DNA of 64,000 bases, from contig JABTTQ020002837.1 in NCBI GenBank assembly GCA_016081115.2, forward strand, positions 124,001 to 188,000. Reading direction: 5' to 3'. The stretch comes from Rehmannia glutinosa (taxonomy: Eukaryota; Streptophyta; Magnoliopsida; Lamiales; Orobanchaceae). The notes below the pieces were generated by a model, which worked only from the letters and a program-made list of their open reading frames with translations, made no database searches and had not been told where the DNA came from. Shown in pieces: positions 23,245-35,557 of the stretch; position 1 is the stretch's first letter, and each line of letters begins with the position of its first letter. Made by a program: the position numbers and the translations under genes.

Positions 23245-23729
23245 TATAAAATATTGAACAAGTTTATCTTTTTGTTCTTATCAGTTAGCCCCATCTCATA
23301 AGTTACAGTTGTTGTACAGAGGAAGAATTCAGTACATGGGCTGTCTAGAGATCTCTGGCTGATGGTTTGTGATATGAATTCAGTTAGTCCCTTTAGATGT
23401 TAGGTTTGCTATAGTTTTTTTTCTCAACTATATTTTCATCTATGGTCTGCGTTCTGTTTGCCTCTGTTTAATGTTGTTTGCCATGAAGCTTTACATTCAT
23501 TTTTTCTCCTACATATAATTGGTTATCGATCGGACAGCATTTCATGCGCAAATTATGAACTACAGTTAATGTCTCTACACGATCATGATGGCTTCTTGAT
23601 CGAATATTGTAGGATGTGGAACAGATTTAGCTGCTATATCTTATTTTTTTTCCAGGTTTAGATTAAATTTCCTTGATTCTTGATTTGCCCTTTTCTTTAT
23701 GCTAACTTTTTCGAATGTCTGGTGAAGAA

Positions 23730-23735
23730 AATAAA
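23730..23735 (+). terminator. VPS26: Candidate VPS26 polyadenylation signal
   Basis: AATAAA, about 790 bp after the stop codon, following T-rich sequence. Nearer, weaker signals such as AATATT could be used instead. Confidence 0.35.
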
Positions 23736-23907
23736 GTGGGCCTATGAATGGAGAAGTGAGGGATATTTAATATTGTTCAAGTTTATATGAATATAATATT
23801 GTGAAGGTAGAAGTGTAAAACAAATCAGTAGAACCGAATATAATATTGTTCAAGTTTATATGAATATTTGTTGAGTTTCAAAATTTGTGTTTGAATATCG
23901 TTTGATT

Positions 23908-24080
23908 CAGGGGCGTAATCAGCCCGCATGGTTATCCAACCCAATTTTTTCCCCATTAGCTCACTATTTTTTCCCCTTAAACGAATATATATAATTTTCT
24001 TTTTATTATTTTCAATAGAAATAACGGGAAAAAAATTTGGGGTGCGCGGGGGGTGGGGAGGCACCCTGGTTACGTCCCTG
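23908..24080. mobile_element. hAT MITE with perfect 8-bp TSD
   Basis: Inverted ends CAGGGGCGTAATCAG and CTGGTTACGTCCCTG are flanked by identical GTTTGATT (23900-23907 and 24081-24088). It is 173 bp long and noncoding. Confidence 0.85.
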
Positions 24081-24089
24081 GTTTGATTG

Positions 24090-24310
24090 TTACTTGAGTT
24101 GACCTTTAGTCGGGTCGAACATGAATCAAGCTTAAGTAGTTGATATTCATACACTTTTTTTGACTAATTGATTGAGCTCGTAACCAAGTTTTACATTTTA
24201 TCGAACAAAAATATGTGTCCAAGCTTAGTTCATTGTATTAACAAATCAAGCTTAAACGAGCTTTTAACGATCTATCTCGAGTCAAGTATTAAGTAACGTG
24301 TCTCGTTTTT
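24090..24310. repeat. GAGTTCGAG-type dispersed repeat, copy 2
   Basis: Shares TCGAACATGAATCAAGCTT, CGAACAAAAATATGTGTCCAA and CGAGTCAAGTAT words with 5940-6180 and 62960-63260. Confidence 0.45.
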
Positions 24311-25613
24311 CAACCATTTGTGAATGTGAAGGTAGTACAATGGATATTTACATAAAAACTAGTAGTTTGTTTTCATGTGCTCCGTGAGATTGAAATTTAC
24401 AACATATTAAGGGGCATATCTATGACAATATACTTTTTAAGTTCCGAGTTATATTTTGGGGATCGAGTTAAATAATCAAGTGACCGGTAATAATCTGAAT
24501 TCAATTATGACAAATTAAATTCCAAACAGTATTTTGCTTAACCCAAACTCGTTTTACTAATCGTGGGTGAGACTATTGTCTATAGGGGTTCTAAATATTA
24601 AAATTTCATTAATTGAAGAAAAAAATATTTTCTTCATTTTTCCCATTTCAACGACGTACTAATAAATTTCACTAATAAATTTCTAATTCAACTCACGTAA
24701 TTGGTACTCTTATCTTGTTCGTTGCCGGAACGTGCAAGGCATTCTTTCATTGATGTTAATTATAATATGTTGTCCTAGATTATTTAAAATTGCGATTTCC
24801 AATTATCCAAGAGCATCCCTAAGCCAAATATTTTATTTCCTTTATATTCTATCATAAATATTTTAATCTTAGATGTCGTCTGTCTCTCTCTCTCTAATAT
24901 TTTTTTGATAATCGAGATTCATATTCCACACGTAGTTTTTCTTAAAAAATGATCTCAAACCCCACATGAATTGCCTCATGTAAATCGCGCGAATGCACAA
25001 TAGCTCATATGTCCCTAATAATTAATATTCTCAATTACCGCGCATAAGAATTTGCCCCCCAAGTAATTATTCCATGTTGAATTTCACTATCCAGCTGGAG
25101 GTTCCCACCGCTTCAACCGTTCTTGTTGCTAAATCCGTCGATTAAAACCATCACTTTAACTCTCAAAGATCGAAAACGACATATATTACAAAAATTACTC
25201 ATGAAGTTTGGGTTAATTACAAAAAGAATCTTGAAAGTTTTAAATTTGTTTCGCGTTTTTAATGCATTTATTACTTGTATCACTTTTTTTATATCCCAAT
25301 TACTACATTCTGACATTGGTTCGAAATGAAATCATATATGTTCACCTTAGCAAAGTTGAATTGAGTTCATTTTTTATTTTTCTTTCTTTTTTTCTCCTCT
25401 TAATAGTCAATTCGTTGGATTTGACGTTGGAATTAAATTTTACTACTGAAAGTCAGCTGTAACCAAGGGTTTTGAGATCTAAGGCCAATTTAAATATTTT
25501 TTAATTATAACTATGGCATGTTACTATCTCATTTAAAATAATAATATCACCGAATTTATTTTTTAGTGCACAAAATAAACAAATTAACAAATTAATAATA
25601 TATATATATATAT
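24311..25613. other. AT-rich intergenic DNA, no gene seen
   Basis: No exon series, RNA gene or bounded element was recognised. The stretch ends in a TA microsatellite (about 25597-25613) that abuts the next element. Confidence 0.45.
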
Positions 25614-26424
25614 AGGATTTGGTTCAAATGAGACCACCCTCCCTAGGTGAGACAGTGTGGACTCATCTTACCCATTGATCTTAAAAAATAAAGGGATGTG
25701 ATTAATTCAGTTTTTTTAATTATTTCCTAATTTTTATTTGATTTTAAGGGTAAGATTGTAATTTTGTAATTCAAATTAGTGGTCCCAATGATTTTATAGG
25801 TGAAATAGACACTTTCAGGATTTTGTGGCGGATTTTAAGGAACTGTTTTCTTTCCAAATATTTTTATTTTTTAAAAGATAGTTAGAGTTCTTCTCTTGCA
25901 TAATTAGACATCAAATAATGCATATTTAGTTATTTTGTTGGCACTGCTTTTTTTTAAAACAAGACATAATTGAATATAACGTACTGCATATGTAGTTATA
26001 CTACACTGCATAAATAAGTTCAATATAATGCACATTTAGTTATAAAAATGGGATGTTGTTTTTGGAAATTATAAAAATGGGATGTTACATAATGTACTGC
26101 ATATTTAGTTATTCCACAATGCATATATAGTTTCTAGATAATACATAGTTAGTTGATTTTGTTGCATAGTTTATGACGTCTTGCATAGTTGGATATACTG
26201 TACTACATATTAGTTTTTTTACGTTGCATAGATAGTTTTCCGATAATGCATATTTAGTTGAGTTTTGTTGCATATTTAGTTTTCGAACTCACTGTTCGTT
26301 ATTTCTCTGTAATATTGCACCGATTTTTCTTGTTTTTTTCCTGTAATTTTCGAGTTCTTCACAGTATTCTTTATATAGGGTAGTAGGGTAAAATTGTTGT
26401 ATATATTTACATATATAATAAATA

Positions 26425-26653
26425 GTGTCCCACATTGGTTTTTGCGTTATTTTATTGAGTCCCACATTGATTGCATCACTTTTTAGGTAGGCACTCACAT
26501 TTATTGCTTTGTCCCACATTGATTGTGTATTGGAGTTTGGAGCTCAACTTGGTGTATAAAATAGTGTAAGTTTGGTAAGTCCTACCAAGCTTTGGAGCTT
26601 CCTCCTTATTATGGAGAAAGTACCAAGTGACTTCTAGTTTTAAATTTTGTGTG

Positions 26654-26690
<37 letters not shown>

Positions 26691-27180
26691 ATATAATATA
26701 TATATATAAGAAAGAAATAAATAAATAAAAATAACGAAAAGAGAGGGAGGGGGCGGACCGGAGCCCGGGCCGACTCATCGGTCCGAGCGGGCGGGTCCGA
26801 CCCGGTAGTTTACAACAATTTAAAGTTTTAAACAGAAGGGTGTGTCTTTTTTTCAAAGAACACAACCTTTCGAAGGGAGACAACTCTTGGAGGCAGTCTC
26901 TGGAAATCTTTAAATAGACTTCCAGATCTGCAGTAAGAGTTACGAAAATATTCATCCTCTTTTTTGAGTTTTCTTTCTTCTAACTTTCTGTCCAGTTTAA
27001 ATATTTTACAAACTTCTGATTCTTGCTCCAGAAAATTCTGAGAAGTGTAATCTTAGAATTTTCGAGATTTAGGCTTTGTATCCTGGAGGATAATTCCTTG
27101 AGACCTTTTACACCGAGAGAGGGGGGAATTAATACCTTAAAGACAACATCTTTAAAGGTGTGCCTAGCCTACAGATTTCA
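26425..27180 (+). mobile_element. Possible Copia-type LTR in the spacer of the foldback
   Basis: It begins TGTCCCACATTGGTT, with two further TCCCACATTGATTG repeats. Next come TATAAAATAG near 26557 and a stretch ending with GAGAGAGGGGGGAATTAA near 27115-27135. Together these are typical of plant Copia LTRs of the Tnt/Tto kind. No second LTR, primer site or gag-pol was seen, so this would be a solo or captured LTR. The boundaries are approximate. Confidence 0.4.
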
Positions 27181-27282
27181 TTACCCAAATTTTCATACAA
27201 CAAAAATAACATAACAAGTTAGTTACAAAAATGGAATCAAATCTCTTTCTCTTTCATACATCTCTCAATTTTCCCAATTTCA

Positions 27283-27283
27283 C

Positions 27284-27345
<62 letters not shown>

Positions 27346-27346
27346 T
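27283..27346 (+). repeat. (TC)n microsatellite
   Basis: Nearly pure TC repeat followed by a short CA run, within the inner part of the foldback. Confidence 0.9.
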
Positions 27347-28163
27347 TCCTCCATTAACGCAAATAAAGAAAACTGTGAAGAACTTGAAAATTAAAGTTCA
27401 TGAAAATTACAGAGAAAAAACAAGAAAATCGGTGCAATATTACAGAGAAATAACGAACAGTAAGTTCGAAAACTAAATATGCAACAAAACTCAACTAAAT
27501 ATGCATTATCTGAAAACTATCTATGCAGCGTAAAAAAACTAATATGTAGTACAGTATATCCAACTATGCAAGACGTCATAAACTATGCAACAAAATCAAC
27601 TAACTATGTATTATCTAGAAATTATGTATGCATTATGGAATAACTAAATATGCAGTACATTATGTAACATCCTATTTTTATAATTTCCAAAAGCAACATC
27701 CCATTTTCATAACTAAATATACATTATATTGAACATATTTATGCAGTGTAGTATAACTACATATGCAGTACTTTGTATTCATTTATGTATTGTTTTCGTA
27801 AAACAGTGCCAACAAAATAACTAAATATGCATTATTTTATGTCTAATTATGCAGTAGAAGAACCCTAACTATGCTGTAAAATAAAAATATTTGGAAAGAA
27901 AACAGGTTCCTTAAATTCCGCCACAAAATCCGACAGTGTCAATTTCAGCTTACAAAATCCGCTGGGACCACTAATTTGAACCATAAAATCCGCTGGGACC
28001 ACTAATTTGAATTACAAAATTACAATCTTACCCTTAAAATCAGCGAAAATTAGGAAATAATTAAAAAAACTGAATTAATCACATCCCTTTATTTTTTAAG
28101 ATCAATGGGTAAGATGAGTCCACACTGTCTCACCTAGGGAGGGTGGTCTTATTTGAACCAAAT

Positions 28164-28166
<3 letters not shown>

Positions 28167-28196
<30 letters not shown>

Positions 28197-29640
28197 CTTC
28201 ATTAAAATTCTTTTTCGTAGTCCGAATCTAGTTTTGGTTTTGTCTCTTAGTGAAACCGAGGTCGGTGTCAGCTGCAACTTTTTATTCATGATGGAATTTA
28301 TTCATTTATATGAAGCAAAACAAGAATATTGCTGCATTAATGCATTTACCCTACAAGGAAAAATACTATCTGTCGGTGAGGGGACATTGTTTTGGTTAGA
28401 TGGACCTTTGTCTACTTAAAACCATTCACTTTCAACTAGTAGTGATAATTCTTAACACGACATGATAGACGATAACACCAATGGCGGACGCAGGATTCGG
28501 GAGTTGGGGGGTGAAACCTATTTTGAAAACCTATAGAGTAAATTTTTCTTCAAAATTTTGGGGGGGCAAATGCAATTTTTCACTATTTTTAAAATAAATA
28601 ACAAGTATAAATATTAATTTGTATTTTTTTGGGGGGGGGGGGGCGCAGTGGCCCCCACTTGCCCCCCCTTAGTTTCACAACTGGATACACGACATGAAAA
28701 TGATACAAATATAATGAGTTAGCGTTTAGTCTTATCGTGCGTCGACACGATAAGGATGCATAAATTTTGTGTCATGTTTGTGTAAACACAATAAACACGA
28801 TAAAAAATAACAGATAGAACGTTAATCTGTTAACGACCTGTTAATCTGTTAGTGACACATTTACCTGATATTGACACAATAACCTGATAGTTTGTTGCTT
28901 TTATCATGTATTGTCGTGTAATATCGTTTAATTTGCTATCGTTTATTAATGTGTAAATCATTTTTTTTTGCGTGTCATGTCAACATGAAAAATTTCGTGT
29001 CGTATTTTTGTCGGTATAGTCCCATATCATGTCGTGTTGTTATCGACACGAAACATGATACGATTACACGATTTGCCACCCCTATTTTCAAGCTCTATTT
29101 TTTGGGGAAAAAAGTCCTAAAATGTTAAAACACCAATATTATATGACCAATTTTACAATTATACCAATCTAGTTCCAAGTGGATCCATTATAATTCTTTT
29201 TGAAATATAAAAAAAATACGTGTGTGTATATTTTTAAGAATACATTATCCCCATATTATTCTTATAAAATTCATAAGCCCAACCCGTGAAAGGATAAGGC
29301 CCAAAAATCCGCCGATAGATGGCCCACAAACCAATCTACGGCTTTTATCCATCGATCAGGAAATCCACGGCCCACATACTCCCTCCTTCGTGCGAGATCC
29401 ATATGTAAACCCGGCTCAATACTCTAGCCACCGACACCAATCAACAGACGATAATCCGCCACGTGCCACAAAGAAAACACAGGCAAACACACAATTGAAT
29501 CGTTAATTTGCGACACGACACGATAACTCGACCCAAGCCTAACACAAATTTAGCAGGTTTAGTTATAATTATTCGTGGGTTCAGATCAAATTCCAGTCGA
29601 ACACATGTAATGCGAAAACAAAAGTCATGTAATGTGTGCC
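28167..29640. other. Intergenic DNA with hAT-derived repeats
   Basis: A TA run (28167-28193) comes first. Then 28450-29085 is rich in ACACGATAA/GACATGATA words and ends ...GATTTGCCACCCCTA, a hAT-type terminus. It is interrupted at about 28486-28685 by a GGCGGACGCAGGATT...CCCCCCCTTAG segment with a run of ten or more G at 28630. At 29280-29480 the DNA is less AT-rich and contains a G-box CACGTG at 29460-29465, about 1.1 kb upstream of the transporter gene. No gene was found. Confidence 0.4.
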
Positions 29641-29659
29641 AATACAAATTAACATATTT

Positions 29660-29675
29660 TTTTTTTTTTGAGAAT
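29660..29675 (-). mobile_element. 16-bp poly-T micro-insertion with 19-bp TSD
   Basis: A T-run followed by GAGAAT separates two identical copies of AATACAAATTAACATATTT (29641-29659 and 29676-29694). Confidence 0.75.
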
Positions 29676-29750
29676 AATACAAATTAACATATTTAGTTGT
29701 ATAGTGAACATGCTATTTTCATATTTTGTAATGTTTAAATTGATTGTAGA

Positions 29751-30027
29751 TGATAATTACAAAGACCTCTATGAGGTTCGGGCTAATAAAAAAAAACGAG
29801 ATATTTTGAAAAGTGTGAAAAAAACCTTAAAGTTTGATGCATCTTACATTTATCTCTTCATAAGCAAAACATATTTGAAACCACCCCCTAATATTTCTAA
29901 AAACATTAGAATTACTACCTTAAATTTAAGACATAATCATAATTAAAGGGTTTTTTTGTAATTTTAAAATATCTCTGAATTTGTTTTAATTGGCCCAAAT
30001 CTCAGGGTTTTTTTTTATAATTATCCC
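29751..30027. mobile_element. GGGATAATTAC-family MITE, degenerate copy
   Basis: GATAATTACAAAGACCTCTA at the left and ...TATAATTATCCC at the right, with internal AGGTTCGGGCTAAT and CCCAAATCTCAGGG matching the family. No target duplication was resolved. Confidence 0.6.
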
Positions 30028-30390
30028 TTGATTATATGATAACGGGCAAAATATTAAATGCATTTTGTAGTAATTTAATGTATTTTCTTTGTAAATTTAG
30101 CTTTTTTTTATTTTTTATTTTTTTTCATTTAAATTTTAAATTATATAGGTATTTCGTATTGTGTCGGTCGTCAAATTATCCGCGTCATAAATAAATCGTG
30201 TATCTTAACACTCGTATTCGTGTAAAATATATTATAACACGACTTGCAAATACGAAATACGACCAGATTGACATTATCCTCAATCATCATCAAAATAAAA
30301 TCAGGCCACTCTGAGAGCACAATCAAAACCGCGTCCTCATTTGTAAGCTAGCTACCTACACACACAAACACACTCTAGTGTGTGTTTATG

Positions 30391-30553
30391 TGTATACAAT
30401 ATATATATATACACACAGAGACATAACTCTATAATTGGTACGGAAATATCTGAGAGGGAATTCCCACTTTTTCCCAGTCTCTCTCCTTTATCATTTTCTC
30501 TCTTTTTTTTCTGAGAGAAAGGAAATTTTCAATTTGTGTTTTGTAGGGAAAAA
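30391..30553 (+). promoter_or_regulatory. Core promoter and leader of the MFSD5-like gene
   Basis: A TATATATATAC stretch at about 30398-30412 is followed by CACACAGAG and a CT-rich leader (CAGTCTCTCTCC at 30476-30487) running into the ATG. The TATA-to-ATG distance of about 150 bp is normal for a plant gene. The exact start site is not known. Confidence 0.4.
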
Positions 30554-33500
30554 ATGGAGCTGTTCTACTATATGATGTTTGGGGGATTGGCTGCGGTGGT
30601 GGCAGCGTTGGAGTTGAGTAAAAGCAACAAGGATCGGATTAATACTTCTTCAGCTTTCAATTCCTTCAAGAACAATTACTTGCTCGTTTACTCTCTCATG
30701 ATGGGTACGTGATTTTTTTTTTTATGAGATAATCCCAGATCTGGGTGCCGTTGGATTTCACAATGGTGCCCAATCTGAATTAACCTAGTTCAAATTGAGT
30801 GGGGAATTGAATGTTGTTTTGTTTAGATTTAATGGGGGATATGGGTAAAAGCTAGTGTCATGATAATTATGCGAAATATTTGTTGGCATTTGGTAGATCC
30901 TAGATCCAAACGCAGCGGAGTAGGTTGATTTTGAGAAATGGGTGCTGATTTTATATTGATCGTCTGTAAATTGGAAGCCGTGGTGTGTGATCTGGCGTTA
31001 ATTGAACTCCTCTGATTTGGATCTGATCTTTGTGAGTTTGATTTCATTAATGCATGAGAGAAGATTTTAGGGGTAACGTTTATGGTGGATCTAGATCTTA
31101 GTGTGGTTTAGTGTTTATTTACCTGAGGCAATGCATGCTGCTGAGATTGTTTGAATTTCTTATTTGGTGATTTGGTGCAATCAAAGTGAAGGAGATTGTG
31201 AAGTGCGAGGAATTCATGATCCTCAGATTCAATTTATGTTCTACATTGGGTGGAGCATCACTTGTTTTTGCTTCTAAAACAAAACTTTGAGGTTCAAAAC
31301 TTTGGTTGCTTGGCATTATTTGCTCTATTCAGCTGCTTTCTTAAGTTATTATCTGTTGGTTTAGCCATCATACAGCTTTATATGAGAGCTTTTGCAATTT
31401 TCTCTTATCTCTCTGAGAGACTCGTTATAGCAATTATTGCTTTTGCTGATAGTTGGTTTCTATGTGGCAAACAGCTGGTGACTGGTTGCAAGGTCCATAT
31501 GTGTACTACCTTTACAGTACTTATGGTTTTGGGAAAGGTGAAATCGGACAGCTCTTCATTGCGGGATTCGGGTCTTCCATGCTGTTTGGAACCATTGTTG
31601 GATCTCTAGCAGATAAACAGTGAGATATCATCTTTTAATAATTTTGATTTAGTCTTCACTTTCAGAAATTCTCATGTAAAAGTTCCATAATGAAATTGCA
31701 GGGGGCGGAAGAGAGCATGTGTTACTTACTGTATCACATATATACTAAGCTGCATTACCAAGCACTCTCCTCAGTACAGAGTTCTGATGGTCGGACGTAT
31801 TTTGGGTGGTATTGCAACATCTCTCTTGTTTTCTGCATTTGAGTCATGGCTTGTGGCAGAACACTTCAAGGTGTGTTGTCCTTACATGTAATAGCTATTG
31901 CAACATTTAGTCGCTACTAAATTTGGTATTTGTATTCACTATATGTTATCTTATAACTGTCAACTTAGTGACCTCATCATGTAAAATTCCATCCATATTT
32001 TTTTTTTTTTGAGGAAAAAATTCCATCCATATTCAATATGCTGAAATATGTATTTTTCCTGCATATGTTTCTCCGGAGTTATGATATTATGGGATATAGG
32101 CATAGCATTTCTACGCTGTCCACTTATTTTCTGTCTACTAACATAGGAACACAAATAACTTGTATCTGGTTTCACTATCATTTTTTTTCCTTCTTTTTCT
32201 TGCTATTTTCTATTTGCTTGTATTGTGCATGGAAAGGTTGTGTTGATCAATATATCCAAGTAGAACCGACCAATTGCAATGTGTGCACTCATTCTTTCAT
32301 CATTTGTTTTAATATTGAATTTCATATATTTTGCAGAGGGGTTTTGATCAGCAATGGCTCTCATTAACTTTCTCCAAGGCAATATTCCTTGGCAATGGCC
32401 TTGTCGCGATTATATCGGGGTTGTTCGGAAATCTGCTAGTTGATTCATTGAATCTTGGACCTGTATCGCCGTTTGATGCTGCTGCCGTATTTCTAGCTAT
32501 TGGAATGGCTATAATATTATCATCTTGGAGTGAGAACTATGGGGATCCTTCAGAGAACAAGGACTTGCTTACTCAATTCAAGGGTGCAGCTGTAGCAATT
32601 GCCTCAGGTATTACTTAATCTCTTGACTAGAAAAATAAAAAAAAAATCTTCATAGACTAAAGACCTTTAAGCCATGAATGCAACTGCAAAGAGAAGTAGA
32701 AGTCTGCAGTTATGATTTCAGTTATGTCCATTTAATCACTAGAAATATTAGGAAAGCGATACCATTCGGTAGGCCATGTAGAAACATTAAGCAATTTCTT
32801 CACCGCTATTTCTTCTTTTTCTTTCTTTTCTCGTTTAAAACTTCATACACTGATGGTGATCTTAATTGTCAGATGAGAAGATTGCATTGCTTGGTGCTAT
32901 ACAGTCTTTGTTTGAAGGTTCTATGTATACATTCGTGTTTCTGTGGACACCTGCTCTGAGTCCAAATGATGAAGAGATTCCCCATGGTTTTATTTTTGCA
33001 ACTTTCATGTTGGCCTCAATGTTGGGAAGCTCGATTGCAGCTCGCTTGTTGGCCCGCAACACAGTTAAAGTGGAGAGCTACATGCAGATTGTATTTGTTA
33101 TTTCTTCCGCCTCTCTGTTGCTTCCCATATTGACAAACGTATGTCCAGATTCCCTTTACAATTTCCCTTTGCTTTTGTCTTGGTAAACTGTATCTGACAT
33201 ATTAGTGCTTATGGCAGTTCTTGGTAACTCCTTCAAAGGTGAAAGGGGGAGGCATCTCGTTTTCAGGCTGTCTCCAAGTCCTAGGCTTCTGTGTTTTTGA
33301 AGCTTGTGTGGGAATTTTCTGGCCATCCATTATGAAGATGAGATCCCAATATATCCCTGAGGAGGCTCGAAGCACCATCATGAACTTCTTCCGTATCCCG
33401 CTAAACATTTTTGTCTGCATTGTGCTGTACAATGTAAGTCCACTGCATCTTAGCAATGTATTTACAATTTACTCATGGTTTGTGTACGAATGGCTGCTGG

Positions 33501-34312
33501 GTTTTACTTGTTATGGCAATTAGCTGTATTTTCCCATGCATTTGGTTTGGGCATATGCGATTGATTTGTTTGTTCTCCGACTTTTACCGTGATGTGGATA
33601 TCAACTAATATTTTGACACAGCTTAATACTTAACAATTTTCATGCACTGGCTGATTTTTAGTTGTTAATAATTTTCTTGAATTTTTGTAGGTTAATGCAT
33701 TCCCAATCACAGTTATGTTTGGTATGTGCTCGATCTTCCTCTTTGTGGCCTCCATTCTTCAGAGAAGGCTATTAGTAATTGGAGAAAAGCCAAGTGAGTA
33801 ACATGTTGCCACAATTTTACGTCTAATGCACTTTTTGATGTAATGTTGACAAAAAATGGTCATATTTTGTATAAGTACAAAAACTACCCCTGATGTTTAG
33901 CCTAATCATGAGAAACTCCGGTTATCTTTCAAAGCTACAAATGCCTCCTTAAGGTCTTACAAACATCCCATTGAGATTTGTATGTACCTAACAAATTAAC
34001 CCCTTCTCGAGCTGCAATTTGTAAAATAGAAACAAATGTTGGGGGGTATTTGTAATTTTGAAAGATAATTGGGTTTTCTTGTAACTAGGCTAAACCACAG
34101 GGTTAATTGTAATTATCCCTTTTTTTTGGTACCAAACTTTTATGGATCTATAATTTCTCACCTTCTTGGAAGTCGGAAATTTGGTACCCTCAAGAAAAAA
34201 TGCGTGCAATTTTCTGATGTCTTTTTCCTTTCGCCTCATCTTTTCAGAGACGGAAGAATGGACTATGTTGAAGGAGAAAAATGCCGAGGATGAATCATTA
34301 GATGTTGCTTGA
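30554..34312 (+). CDS. Major facilitator transporter, MFSD5/molybdate-anion-transporter family, 8 exons
   Basis: Exons: 30554-30704, 31475-31619, 31702-31870, 32337-32607, 32873-33138, 33218-33433, 33691-33793, 34248-34312. GT-AG sites and phases all agree, giving 461 residues. The protein starts MELFYYMMFGGLAAVVAALE. It has DWLQGPYVYYLYSTYGFGKGE after the first helix and the MFS loop motif GSLADKQGRKRAC between helices 2 and 3. GRILGGIATSLLFSAFESW, a central SDEKIALLGAIQ stretch and the second-half motif FWPSIMKMRSQYIPEEARST follow. Hydrophobicity fits about 12 membrane helices, and a short acidic tail ends ...AEDESLDVA. Animal and plant relatives are described as molybdate-anion transporters; the substrate here is inferred from family only. 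Intron 3 carries a poly-T micro-insertion (32000-32016) and intron 7 a MITE relic. Confidence 0.93.
32000..32016 (-). mobile_element. 17-bp poly-T micro-insertion with 17-bp TSD
   Basis: A T-run then GAGGAA separates two identical copies of AAAATTCCATCCATATT (31983-31999 and 32017-32033). It lies in intron 3 of the MFSD5-like gene. Confidence 0.75.
33868..34119. mobile_element. GGGATAATTAC-family MITE relic in intron 7 of the MFSD5-like gene
   Basis: ACAAAAACTACCCCTGATGTTTAGCC at the left is inverted as GGCTAAACCACAGGGTT...TAATTATCCC at the right. The left terminus is eroded. Confidence 0.6.
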
Positions 34313-34733
34313 TCTGTTGTTAGTCTCGACTGGAAACAACTCTTAGAAGGTTGTTTCTCAACTTCTATATATTGCCATAATCTGAGACAGCATCCTCTTG
34401 TGTAGCTGAGGATGCAATTAATTTTATTACGACTATCACTAAAATTACGGTAAGATTTAGCAATCCGGGCCAGCTGTGAAGGGGAAAAAATTCGTAGAAA
34501 ATACTGCCCTGCTGTAAGGATAGTCATATTTTTCCATAATTCTGAAATCCTTTTTTCCTAATCTGGGGTTCGTGTTAAGTATCCACGAGCGCCCAGTTTT
34601 GTATTCGACGCTTGTTTTTTTAACTATTTGTTCTTACTGTAAGAGTTGTAATGCCACAACCATTCTTTTAACACTGTCATCCACATATGTTTTCTTCAAT
34701 GTTTGGATGGTTTTTTGTGCACTTGCCTATATA

Positions 34734-34734
<1 letters not shown>

Positions 34735-34807
<73 letters not shown>

Positions 34808-34988
34808 TAGGTCCTTGTAAGACGGTCGCATGGTGCGACGGATTGCACTTTAGGATGAAAAATGATATTCTTAGTGTAAAAAGTGATAATTTGTATGAAT
34901 ACACTTAATTTTAGTATATTCAGACAATGTATCACTTTTTACACTAAAACTATTACCTATCGCACCGTGCGACCGTCTTACTCAAGTT

Positions 34989-35083
<95 letters not shown>
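34735..35083. repeat. Foldback MITE with mirror-image microsatellites
   Basis: The order is (CT)n, (AT)n, then a foldback from GAGTAGGTCCTTGTAAGACG (34805) to CGACCGTCTTACTCAAG (34986), then (TA)n and (GA)n. The two microsatellite blocks are reverse complements of each other, so the whole 350 bp can form one hairpin. The foldback arms share AAGACGGTCGCAYGGTGCGA and AAAAGTGATA. Confidence 0.75.
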
Positions 35084-35085
<2 letters not shown>

Positions 35086-35280
35086 TAATTATAGAAGCAG
35101 TATAATTACAAAAAAAAAAAAAAAACTCAAATTATCTTTCAAAATTGAAAATACCCCTTCTTGAGGATTTAATTTTGTAAGCCACAAACAAATGTAAGGG
35201 GGTATTTATAATTTTAAAGATAACTAGATGTTTTTTTTGTAATTAGGCTAAACCTTAGGGGTAGTTTTTGTAATTAACCC
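35082..35280. mobile_element. GGGATAATTAC-family MITE, 3' of the microsatellite
   Basis: It starts GGGATAATTATAG next to the GA run and ends ...GGGGTAGTTTTTGTAATTAACCC. Internal ATTAGGCTAAACCTTAGGGG matches the family. The left flank is microsatellite, so the target duplication is not visible. Confidence 0.65.
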
Positions 35281-35557
35281 TATATATACTTCATTTTGTC
35301 AGTTGTGTGAACCCTGTTTCCATTGGGTTATGAAATTGCTCTGCAAGTAAAAGAATGGGGTTTTCTTCCCTGAGGATGTTCTTGTTTTTGCCTTTTCCGC
35401 AAAATGATAATCTGAAACACCAAGGGATTATTCTTGTTTTTGCAAGCCAATTTTTCTTGTGTGATCTTTGTTTCATCCATTTGAAGCTTATGGGCTTTGT
35501 TTGCTCTATGGAGCAAGTTCAAAACATTTGAATTGATCTTTAAATCTCCAATTTTCC

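Larger units (their letters stand above)
25614..28166. mobile_element. 2.55-kb foldback element with arms of about 770 bp
   Basis: AGGATTTGGTTCAAATGAGA at the left and its inverted copy at the right begin arms that stay alignable to about 26376 and 27362. The arms share GGTGAGACAGTGTGGACTCA and GGGATGTGATTAATTCAG, then many degenerate GCATATTTAGTTA units. TA microsatellites flank both sides (to 25613 and from 28167), so any target duplication is hidden. Long inverted ends and subterminal repeats fit a Mutator-like or other foldback class. The arms have no coding capacity. Confidence 0.8.

Noticed and set aside
27231..27476. Ser/Leu-rich frame over the TC run
   Set aside because: Produced by the (TC)n microsatellite inside the foldback.
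34741..35164. Frames with long Ser/Leu, Tyr/Ile and Arg/Glu runs
   Set aside because: Translations of CT, AT and GA microsatellites.
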